Below, piece by piece: positions 48,966 through 58,200 of a DNA stretch of 64,000 nt (position 1 is its first letter; every line of letters begins with the position of its first letter). Both the position numbers and the translations under genes were made by a program. The notes beneath the pieces were generated by a model. The model had not been told where the DNA came from. It did not search any database and worked only from the letters and a program-made list of their open reading frames with translations. The DNA comes from VRUE01 sp963701265 (GTDB lineage: Bacteria; Actinomycetota; Thermoleophilia; Solirubrobacterales; 70-9), in contig OY969581.1 in NCBI GenBank assembly GCA_963701265.1, forward strand, positions 2,556,313-2,620,312, written 5' to 3'.

Positions 48966-49504
48966 CGTCGGTCCAGCAGGTGACCGGCCAGCTCCGCGGC
49001 GCTGACCCCGATGAACGCACCCGCGAGCACGTCGGCGGGGTAGTGGACGCCGGTGTGGACCCGGGAATACCCGACCAGCGTCGCCAGGGCCCGCAGCGGT
49101 GCCGAGAGCAGCGGCTGCGCGCCGGCGGCGCCGGTGGCGAAGGCGAAGGCCGAGGCGGCGTGGCCGGAGGGGAAGGAGCTCGAGCGCGGCATCTGGACGT
49201 GGCGCCTCGCGAGCTCCTCGGCCTCCCTCCGCTCCGGGCGCCGGCGAGTGGTCAGCGGCTTGGCGAGGAGGTTGGCAAAGGCGGAGGCGATGCCGAGCGA
49301 GACGAGGCCCTTGCGGGCCGCCAGCCGACCCCTGGGGCCACCGAGGAGGGTCAGCGCGGCCGCGGTGGCGAACCAGAGCTTGCTGTGGTCGGCGGCGCGG
49401 GTGAGCCCGCGCATGGCGACGTCCAGCGATGGGGTATCGACGGCAGCGATCGCTCCGTAGACGGCGGTGTCGACCGCCTTCGCATCGCTGAGCCACTCGC
49501 TCAT
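48962..49504 (-). CDS. PAP2 family lipid phosphatase
   Basis: A 180-residue membrane protein. All three PAP2 catalytic motifs are present: KPLTTRRRP (KxxxxxxRP), SSFPSGHAAS (PSGH) and YSRVHTGVHYPADVLAG (SRxxxxxHxxxD). It should remove phosphate from a lipid phosphate such as phosphatidate, phosphatidylglycerophosphate or a polyprenyl pyrophosphate. Four-base overlaps on both sides (49501-49504 with the kinase gene and 48962-48965 with the phosphatase gene) show a single coupled operon with a diacylglycerol-kinase-like protein. Confidence 0.9.
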   Translation of the reverse strand: MSEWLSDAKAVDTAVYGAIAAVDTPSLDVAMRGLTRAADHSKLWFATAAALTLLGGPRGRLAARKGLVSLGIASAFANLLAKPLTTRRRPERREAEELARRHVQMPRSSSFPSGHAASAFAFATGAAGAQPLLSAPLRALATLVGYSRVHTGVHYPADVLAGAFIGVSAAELAGHLLDRR

Positions 49505-50811
49505 CGCGACGATGATCTCGTGCGTTGCGGCGTCCCCCGCACGGCGATCCGCGCCAACGCGCGAACGGTCTCCCAGGCGCCCTCGGGCAGCGCCGCCGAT
49601 GGAGAGGCCCCGGGGTGTGCGGCGGCGATCCGCACCTGCAGCACCCCCGGCAGGATCCTGAAGCGCAGCGGCGAGTCCAGAGTTACGGCCTCGCCATCGA
49701 TGCCCGCCGCGATCGGGCCGTCCGCCTCAACCTCGAACGCGGGCGCGGACCACTCGCGCCAGGGACGCTGGAAGAGGCGCCGACCCGTGGCCGGCGGAGA
49801 AGCGACGGTGATCCCCAGCAGCTCATCGTCGATCTTCGGCCGGGTGCCCGAGCCGACCGCACGCCCGAGGCGGTAGCGATTATTGGAGACGAGGATCGCC
49901 GCGCCGGAGGAGTGCTCGCTCCCCCCGGGCCCGCTCCAGCGCAGGTCCAGCCCCCCGCCCTCGGGCCCCAGCACCTCGGGCAGGGTGTCGAGGATGGTGC
50001 GCAGCTTCGCCTCCCGGTAGCCCTCGCGCTGGACGGCCTCGGCGTAGAGGCCGATCGAGACGTTGTTGACGAATACGCGGCCGTTGACCTCGGCAAGGTC
50101 GACCCGCCTTTCGCGACCGCCGACGAAGGCGTCGAGCGCGCCGATGACGTCGTCGCGGTCGACCCCGAGGTCGAGCGCGAAGTGGTTGCGGGTCCCGGCC
50201 GGAATGCAGGCATAGGGCAGATCCAACTCGGCGGCAACCATGGCAACGACGGCCTGGGAGCCGTCGCCGCCGGCCATCGCCAGCGCGTCGGCGCCATCGG
50301 CCACGGCACCGCGCACAAGCTGCTCAAGGTCGGTGCCGAGCGTCAGTTCGATCGGCTCGATGCCACGGGCCCGCGCCTCGTCGGCCAAGTGGAACTTCTC
50401 GGCCTTTCCCCCGCCCGACTTGGGGTTGTAGAAGAGCACGGCGCGATCGGGATCCGGCGCCTGGCGAAGCGGAACGTGGACTTTGAAGGCCGCCCGCGTA
50501 GCGAGAAGCATCAGCCCCAGGCCCACCACGATCACGAGAGCCTGCACGACGTGGTCGCCGTCGGCGATCAACAGGACAACGATCACCGCAACTGCCAGGA
50601 TCGCGATTCCAGATCCCACCAGCCTCGCGCGCCCGGTGCGGGTCAGGCCGTACCAAGCCGCCACGAATGCGATCACGAGGCCGGCGAGGACAATTAGCCC
50701 TCGGGGAAACTGAGAGAGAACGATGTCGATGCTGAGGATGACGAGGACCGCCGTGCTCACAAGCGCCACGAGCGCGGCCAGCCGGTGCATGTCACCCTGC
50801 TCAGCCGACAT
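49501..50811 (-). CDS. Diacylglycerol/lipid kinase (DagK/YegS family) with N-terminal TM domain
   Basis: A 436-residue protein from ATG 50811; an earlier ATG at 50862 adds 17 unlikely residues. Four TM helices fill residues 10-105. The kinase follows with RAVLFYNPKSGGGKAEKF (phosphate loop), LAMAGGDGSQAVVAM (GGDGT-like) and CIPAGTRNHFALDLGV, then a beta-sandwich with FVNNVSIGLYA. It transfers phosphate from ATP to diacylglycerol or a related lipid. It is the first gene of a three-gene operon with PAP2 and an alkaline-phosphatase-type enzyme, so lipid phosphorylation and dephosphorylation are encoded together. Confidence 0.9.
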   Translation of the reverse strand: MSAEQGDMHRLAALVALVSTAVLVILSIDIVLSQFPRGLIVLAGLVIAFVAAWYGLTRTGRARLVGSGIAILAVAVIVVLLIADGDHVVQALVIVVGLGLMLLATRAAFKVHVPLRQAPDPDRAVLFYNPKSGGGKAEKFHLADEARARGIEPIELTLGTDLEQLVRGAVADGADALAMAGGDGSQAVVAMVAAELDLPYACIPAGTRNHFALDLGVDRDDVIGALDAFVGGRERRVDLAEVNGRVFVNNVSIGLYAEAVQREGYREAKLRTILDTLPEVLGPEGGGLDLRWSGPGGSEHSSGAAILVSNNRYRLGRAVGSGTRPKIDDELLGITVASPPATGRRLFQRPWREWSAPAFEVEADGPIAAGIDGEAVTLDSPLRFRILPGVLQVRIAAAHPGASPSAALPEGAWETVRALARIAVRGTPQRTRSSSR

Positions 50812-51195
50812 AAAAGTGCTCCTCATCCTCGTGCGATGAATCGCCGTTGACAAACAAGACAACGACGCTAAGGCTTAATCCAGCCTATCCGCGGCGACCC
50901 AGAGCGACAAGGAGCCTACTGGCCCTTACTGGTTTCGCTTTTCAAAGCCAATCCATTGGCCGGGCACGCGAGCCTAGCTGTTACGACCGCGACGCCAATG
51001 CCGAGACCGCACGCCATCCTTGCTCCATGCTGGTCGAGCTCTATAGCGGGCAGGCGCCGTTCAATGAGCTGGTCGGCCTGATGGCTGGCTAGGGCTTCAC
51101 CCTCAACGACAGCGAGCCTGGCTTCCGTGACGGGCGCAGCGGCCAGCTCCTCCAGGTCGACGCACTCTTCGTCGCGAGCACATGAACAACCGCAC
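50812..51195. other. 384-bp gap with FkbM remnant
   Basis: No intact gene is seen. The left part should hold the lipid-kinase operon promoter. An imperfect palindrome GCCAAT-cc-ATTGGC (50947-50960) is preceded by cgcttttcaaa and resembles the motif at 27871-27893. The right part is the FkbM methyltransferase remnant (51027-51185). Confidence 0.6.
51027..51185 (+). pseudogene. FkbM-type methyltransferase, C-terminal remnant
   Basis: In one frame this reads LVELYSGQAPFNELVGLMAG, a TAG stop (51090-51092), then GFTLNDSEPGFRDGRSGQLL and QVDALFVAST before TGA. This is the typical C-terminal end of FkbM SAM-dependent methyltransferases (the PGFxDxxxGxLLQVDxxFV pattern). The S-adenosylmethionine-binding N-terminal part is missing and there is an internal stop, so it is a decayed fragment. 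Confidence 0.72.
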
Positions 51196-51660
51196 TTAGC
51201 CGAATCTTTCCTCTCGCATCGCCCAACAGCCGCCGAAGGCGATCCCCGCGGCAGCGATCAGAGCGAGGAAGGTCGGCAATTGGGCCGCCCCTTCGTACGT
51301 AATGGTCGGCTCGACGTCAAAGATGGGCGGGTCAATGATCCGGTAGAGGATCAGCAGCACCGAGACGATGCCGAGGATTGCGACCACCGCGTTGAGCGGG
51401 ATGGAAGACCTGTGAGGTGCGTTCGTGAGACGCAGCGCCGCCACGGCGAGCGTGACGGCAATCGTGATCAAGAGAAAGACAGGGATGTAATCGAGCGCTT
51501 CCCAGGCGCTTTGCCCAGGCCCAACGGCTTCGATGTCAAAGAGCAAGTGGGAGGTATTGATGGCCTTGACTCCGAACCAGTGAAAGAACATGAGAACGAA
51601 GAGCAGGACCGCCGACACGCTCGAAATCTTCTCGCCGCTGCTGAGCCTGCCTAGACTCAT
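51196..51660 (-). CDS. Four-helix membrane protein, function unknown
   Basis: A 154-residue protein from ATG 51660 with four TM helices (SAVLLFVLMFFHWFGV, IPVFLLITIAVTLAVAAL, LNAVVAILGIVSVLLILY and LPTFLALIAAAGIAFGG). I do not recognise it beyond resemblance to small uncharacterised actinobacterial membrane proteins. It starts nine bases after the lipoprotein stop and is the last gene of the operon headed by the giant NHL/protease protein. It may be part of the same immunity or export unit, an inference from position. Confidence 0.65.
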   Translation of the reverse strand: MSLGRLSSGEKISSVSAVLLFVLMFFHWFGVKAINTSHLLFDIEAVGPGQSAWEALDYIPVFLLITIAVTLAVAALRLTNAPHRSSIPLNAVVAILGIVSVLLILYRIIDPPIFDVEPTITYEGAAQLPTFLALIAAAGIAFGGCWAMREERFG

Positions 51661-51668
51661 CTCCGGCC

Positions 51669-52190
51669 CTAAGGTCCTTCTCGAGGCCACCGTCTTATTG
51701 GTGGCTTACTACTTCCATCATAAAGTACGCTATGAAAAGGCTCATGGCCGAGCAGCACTCTTGTACGCAGCAAGATTCGAGTCTGAAGGCACGACCGCCG
51801 ATCTCCATCATTGACTGATGGAATACGTACAAGCGCAGTGACAATCGTTGCGGGCGCCTTTTCGACTATCTTAATTCGTTGAACATATGGCTTTCTCGGT
51901 CCACCACACCAACTATATGGCAGCAACAGGGTGAGACTTTTTGATCCCTTGGCCGGCTCAGCATGCCATGCCACTGCTTGCGTAACTCCGGGTCCTCTAG
52001 GTCGCTGCTTTATCACCGTACGATCGGCGCCTCCAACCACAGAAGTGTCATTAGGATAGCTCGAACTTCCGTGACTCAGCGGCGCAGAGGGATCCGATGA
52101 GGCTGACCCGCAACTCACGGTAGCAAGACCGATAGCACCTATGCAGAGCATCAAAGCCACTAAGCGAACATACTCACTCTTAGCTTTCAT
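51669..52190 (-). CDS. Lipoprotein downstream of giant protease protein, candidate immunity factor
   Basis: A 173-residue protein. A signal peptide with lipobox (LVALMLCIGAIGLATVSC, acylated Cys near residue 27) is followed by a Ser/Pro-rich linker and a small domain of about 120 residues with two further Cys (YSWCGG and RRSCLQ). There is no known family. It starts 23 bp after the stop of the gene for the trypsin-like-domain protein. A lipid-anchored extracellular protein in this place could inhibit the protease or protect the producer from it; this is inference. Base composition is AT-richer than average, like the protease module. Confidence 0.7.
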   Translation of the reverse strand: MKAKSEYVRLVALMLCIGAIGLATVSCGSASSDPSAPLSHGSSSYPNDTSVVGGADRTVIKQRPRGPGVTQAVAWHAEPAKGSKSLTLLLPYSWCGGPRKPYVQRIKIVEKAPATIVTALVRIPSVNDGDRRSCLQTRILLRTRVLLGHEPFHSVLYDGSSKPPIRRWPREGP

Positions 52191-52213
52191 AACTTGAGCC
52201 TATCGTCTTCAAA

Positions 52214-55200
52214 TCAAGGGGTAGTGATGAGGTGCAAATTTCCCATACCTGGTGCACCAAGCGCACCAGGTGCCTTTTCAACGGGAAATCCACGCGGCTT
52301 GACCAATGGCGTAAAAAATCGTACGTTGGGGAGCGTTCCTGATCTTCCCCACAGAAGTCCGATTGCGGTACCGGTCCTACTGTTGTATAGGGGTGCTCCG
52401 CTATCGCCCCCTTCAGTATGAAGGCCGTGGACGACTACTGACAGTACCCGTCCGGAGAATTCTTCATTTGCGATATTGCGTATCCCCGTCATCCGTCCGC
52501 AGTCTACGCGATCGCTATGGGCACCCGAAACGCAGAATATTTGACCGTGCCGCGGTGCGACTGCAGCATTGATTCTCTGCGGAAGACCGTCTGTCTGGAT
52601 CAGATGGGGCGCCAACCCTGGGTCTTCCAATCTGATGGCCTCGGCATCGGTTTCGTAATGCTGACCGCCACGTGGCAGGCCTGTGCGATTGGCTTGACCG
52701 ACGATGCGCCAATCATTTGGGCTATATCTGTTTTCGGGAGACGAACGGCGAAAAAACGAACCGAGATCCGAACAATGACCGGCCGTCAAGATAAATCTCG
52801 CACGTATTGATTCCCCGTTTGACTTTTTATCTCGATCTTCCCAGGCACCAAACCCTGCCGTGCATTCAGTGCTCGTGCCGCTCCGGTTGCCAAAAATGCG
52901 ATCTCCGGCCAGCAACCGGCCGTAATCGTGATCACGGCCACGACTGGCTCCTGGAAATACAGGCGAGAACGGCTCAGCGATCGAGGTGGCGTACGTAACG
53001 GTAAATAGCGAACTCGCCCCACTGTAAAGTGAACTGAGCTCGCTTTCGACAGCAGAAACATTTGATGCGCCTACTTCGACGGTATTACTAGCTTCATCGA
53101 AGCCTACACTCGTAACATACGAGGTCAAAATTTGGTCATTCGAGTCTTCAACAGAAGAGGAGGCTGATTCTAGTTCGGCCAGTGAGCGCGTTGGCGCGGC
53201 GGGAAAGACATCAATGCGGCTAAGGGCCATGAGGTAGACCTGAGACTTAAGTTCGGCCAGAAGGTTGTCCTGATTGGAAGTAAAACCAACCTCAATCCTT
53301 CCCCCCGCTGCGTGATTGACACGGTAGCCACCATATTGTGAGGGCGCATGGGCGCTCGCCCATTCTTCGATGGCTACGCCGTCATGAGCTATGTAGGCTT
53401 CCCGGTATTCCAGCTCCGCCACGTCGGGCGTGCGCAGGGGCACTCCCCATCGTTCCCAGGATGCGCGAGAGACGGGGTCTTCGGTGGTCCAGCCGTTGAT
53501 CGAATCGAAGATCCGGTCGTTTAGCTCGCTCTCTCCGCTTACGGGGTCCCAGACCTCCAGCCCGAATTCTTCGCGGAAATGAAGGATGTCTTTGAACTTC
53601 GGCTTGACCGGAAGACCAGCGGGGGGCGGCGGAGGCGGAGGCGGAGGCGGAATGTTGACCCAGAATCTTTCGGTTGAGGCTTCCCCTTTGCGATCGGTGA
53701 CGATGGCTTCGAGGTTGAGTCTCCCCGGGGCGAAGTCTTCGGTTTCCATCACCCACTCGTTTTCGACGTATTCGCACTCGACTTTGGTCGTTTCTTCATT
53801 CTCGGTGCAGGTCGCTTCGTCAACGAGATTCGTCCCATTGGTGAGAATCTGGATCGAGCCGATGCCCTGTGGCGTGTGCGCTTTGACCACAACGTTTTGG
53901 ACTCCGGTATTGACTTCTTTGCCCCTGTTGGCATAGAGGGAGCCGGAGATGTTGTCGATCGTCGGCGGCGCGTTTTTGTCCTGCCATTTCACGACCGAGC
54001 CGTCGGGGCCGATGTCGTAGCTGATGATCGTTCCGCCTTCGGGCGTCACGGTCGTTTTCCGCGGTTCGTCGCTGTAGGCGAAGCTAGTGGATTTGGCGGG
54101 CGCGGCGCCGGCTGGATCGACGGTCACTTTACTGACCCGCCCGTAGCTCGTGTTGTAGGTGATCGAGCCATAGGTGCCGTTCGGGAGCGTGACTTTTTTC
54201 AGGCGGCCAGCGGTGTCGTATTCGTATTTGACTTCGCCGTCTGGCCCTTTGTTGGCTGTCAGCAGTTCGCCGGTGTGAGCGTAGGTGTTGGTGCCGGCCT
54301 CTTCCCCTTCGACGCTGCTGACCAGGCCCGAACTGAGGCTGACGTCGACCGAGGGGTCATTTTCTTCAGGCGGCTTGGGCGGGTCGGTGTTGGGGACCTG
54401 CCACTTCTGGATGCGGTTATTCAGGACATCGGTGATCCAGATCCCGCCGCTCGAGTCGACGGCGATGCCCATCGGGTAGGTGAATTTGAACTGGCCTTCC
54501 CCCGAGCCCACGGCGCCGAACTGGGTGAGGTATTCGCCCGATTCGTTGAAGAGCTCGATCCGGCCATTGTTTTGGTCTCCGACCCAAACGTTGCCTTTGT
54601 TGTCGACTTCGAGGGCGTCGGGGCGATTGAACTGACCGTCGCCCGCACCGGCCGAGCCGAACTGCAGAAGCGCTTCGCCTTTTTCGTTGAACTTCTCGAT
54701 CCGATTGGCGCCCCAATCGGCGACGTAGACGTTGCCGTGGGGACCGATGTCGATCGCGTTGGCTTCGATGAACTGGCCGAGGCCCGATCCGGCCGAGCCG
54801 AATTTGAAGAGGAATTTGCCTTCTTCGTCAAAGACCTGGACCCGTTTGTTGTAGGTGTCGGCGACGTAGACGTTGCCCTTCAGGTCGGTGGCGATGCCTT
54901 CGACTTTGCTGAACTGGCCGTTGCCGGTGCCGCTGGAGCCAAAGGCCCTGATGAACGTGCCTTCATCGCTGAACTCCTCGACCCGATAGTTGCCGCTGTC
55001 CGCAACCCAGATGTTGCCTGAGGGGTCTACTGCCAGAGAGTTGGGGGCGCTGAACTGGCCGTTGGCGGTGCCCGTCGTCCCGAATTTGGAGATGAATTTG
55101 AGGCTGCTGCGATCGAAGCGGACGACGCGGTTGTTGCCCTTGTCGAGGACGAGGAGGTCGCCGTTGGCGGCGAGGTCGACGTCCGCGGGGGATTTCATCT

Positions 55201-58200
55201 GCCCGTCGCCGCTGCCGAGAGTGCCGAAGGAAAAGGTCCAGCTCGGCCGGTAGTTGGGCACCCCCCACTTCGGCACCCGAGCGTTTTGCGGGTCGACGAC
55301 CCAGATGCCTCCCTTGTTGTCAACGACGATCCCGCTCGCGTCGTTAGGGCTGAGACCGAACTGTTCTTCTTTGGAGCCCGTGCCGGCCCCGAATTTCGAC
55401 AGGTATTTGCCCGAAAGGTTGAACTGCTCGACACGACCATTGCCGCGATCGAATACCCAGACGTTGCCCCTGGAGTCGATCTCGATAGCGACGGGCCCTT
55501 TGAACTGCCCGTCACCGGTTCCCGCGGAGCCGAACTTCCGCACGAACCCACCGGCTTCGTTGAACTCGGTGACGGTGTTTTGGTAGACGTCGGTGACCCA
55601 GATCGTTCCGCCAGGGCCGATGTCGACGTTGGTGGGATTGGTGAACTGGCCATTACCGGTGCCGTAAGAACCAAATTTGGCGACGTATTCCAGGTTCGAG
55701 TTGAACTTCTGGACCCGGAAATTGCCAGGGTCGGCAAGGTAGATGTTGCCTTTGGCGTCGAGGGCCATGCCCCCGACCCCGTAGACCTGCCCGTCTGTGG
55801 TTTTGCCGATCGTCAATTTGAAGGCTTTGATGAATTCGCCGTTTTCTTTGAACTTCTCAATACGGACGTTGCCCGAGTCGAGGACATAGAGGTTGCCGGC
55901 GGAGTCGATGGCGACCTGCGTGGGTTCTTTGAACTGGCCGTTTTCACTCCCTTTAGTGCCGATCTTCGAGATGAATTTCCCGTCCTGGGCAAACCGCTGC
56001 ACCCAGTTGAGATTCGGATCGACAACGAAGAGGTCACCGTTCGCAGCCATGACGGCATCGGTCGGTTTGACCAGCTGGCCTTCTTTGGTCCCCATGGGAG
56101 CGATGGTGACGCCTTTGAAGGTCGGTGCCGGCGGCACGTATTCGAGCGCTTCTTCTTCGGCAGGCGAGATGCTCGAGGCGCTGCCGGGGTCTTTGACCGC
56201 GATTTCGTCGAGCTTTCCCGCTTCGTAGTCGTAGTCGATCTTGGCGTAGTCGCCGGTGCGCAGTTCATCGGTGCGCCCGCTGGAATCGAAGGCGATCGAG
56301 GTGGCCGTTTCGCCCGATTCGTCGGTGAACTCGTAGCCGCCGCCCGCTTCCTTGGTCAGGCTGGCCTGCAGCGGCGGGTTGAATTTCGTTTTCCCGGTTT
56401 CGGTCGGTAGCTGAACGTCATCCTCGAGCGCGCCGCTGGTGTCGAGCAGCTCCGCTTCTTTGGGCGCGGCGCCGGCTTCGGGCTCGAGCTCGGGCGTCTG
56501 CGACAACGTCCAGCCATCTCCCCACTCGGTGTTCTCGGAGTTGGGCAGCTGGGAGTTGTAGAAGCGTTCGACTTCGAGGTCGGCGGCATAGCCGGGGACG
56601 TCGACGTCCTTCTCGCGGTAGGTGAGGTTGCCGTTCATCACGTTGACGGCGAGTTCGGGCCGTGTGGGGTGTTCTTCTTCGGCTTCGTTGCCCTGCCCAT
56701 CAGGCAGAGCGAAGTGCTGCATCACGTAGTCGTCCTTCATCCCCGTGGCCGGGATGTATTCGAACTCGATGTCGCGATAGCTTTTGTGGTTCAGCTGGTC
56801 GAGCGCGACGACTAACAGCGTGTGTTTGCCTGCCGCGAGCCCGTCCAGCTTCATCGGGAAGGTCACGTTCTTTTCGCAGTTTTCGCACGGCGAGCCATTG
56901 GCCGACCAGGACACCGGCTCGGGTTCGGTTTTTTTGTCGAGATATATTTCGATGTTCTTGACGCCCGAGCGTCGTTCTTTGTTGCTGGCGTATTTAGGGT
57001 TACCGTCTTTGGCTTTGATCCCGAGGTTGTAGACGGGCAGGCTCAGGTCGTCCCATTCTTTGGGGTCTTTGCCGTTGCCTTCAGTCTCTTCGGTGACGGT
57101 GGCGAGCTGGCCGCTCAGGGTGATTTCGGGCGCCGTGCTGTCGACGTAGGCCCAGAAGGACTGGACGCCGCTCGACTTCGAGAGGGCATCGTTGGCATTG
57201 ACTTTGACCAGGGAGAGGCCTTCGTCGAAGTTATCCCCGTTGAAGGGGATCGTGCCGCTCATGTCGCGTGGGCAGGGACTGTCGCGGGTGCCGTAGCAGG
57301 GCGTTGGTTTGAGGGTCACCTGGGGCGCCCCTTCGATGTTGAGCGTGACGTTTGAGACCCCCAGGCCCGGATCGTGGGCGGAGACGTTGACGCCGGACCA
57401 TTTCGAATCGTCAAACCAGCCGCTGGGCTGGCCGGAGATCGTGTCGAGCGTCGGGTTGTCGGGATCGCTCATGTAAGTGGCGACGCCGCCTGCGTAGATG
57501 TCGCGCCAGCAGGGCAGCGAGACGCCGTTGCCCGAGTTCAGACCGAAGACCATCGCCTTCACGCTTTGGGCGGTGTTGCCGTAGACCGAGGCGTTGCCGT
57601 AGGGGGCGCGGTTCGTGTAGAGCTGGTAGTAGCCGACGGTCGGAGACCAGATCCCGTCGAAGTCATGCGGCTCGGGGTAGGAGCTCCGCGGGCAGTTAGC
57701 ATGATCGTCGCGGAACAGAGGGTTGATCAGATAGCCGGTCAGGTAGGTGGTTTCGCCTTTGACGAAGTAGGCCCACTGAGCCTGCTGGTTTAGGCCGTAG
57801 CCATTGCTTGGGAACGAGACAAAGAGACCGTGGCCGCTACCGCCGAAGCAAGTGTAGATGCATGTCTTTTGGGTTTTAAGGCCAGGGTTGTTGTTCCAGT
57901 CGATGAAGGTGTTGTCTTCGAGCGCGGCGTAGGAGTGATAGGAGTACCAGGCGTTGTTGACCCAATCGTTTTGGGTGCTGACTTCGGGGTCGACCAGGAT
58001 CGGGTAGGCGAATTCGCCTTCGCGATGGGGAACGTTGAGGACGATCGTGTTGCCTTGGACCTCCATCGTCACCGGCACCTCCGTGCCCTGGGCATCGATG
58101 GCGTGGGGCGGCGAGACGAACGCCGTCATTTTCCCGTCTTGCCAGACTTCGACCACGTTGCCGTTGGCGCGCAGCTCCGCGCCGGCGGGAATCTCTAGGT

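Noticed and set aside
48966..49496. N-terminal extension of the alkaline phosphatase-type protein
   Set aside because: That part is the PAP2 gene read in another frame. The overlap ATGA at 48962-48965 marks the true start.
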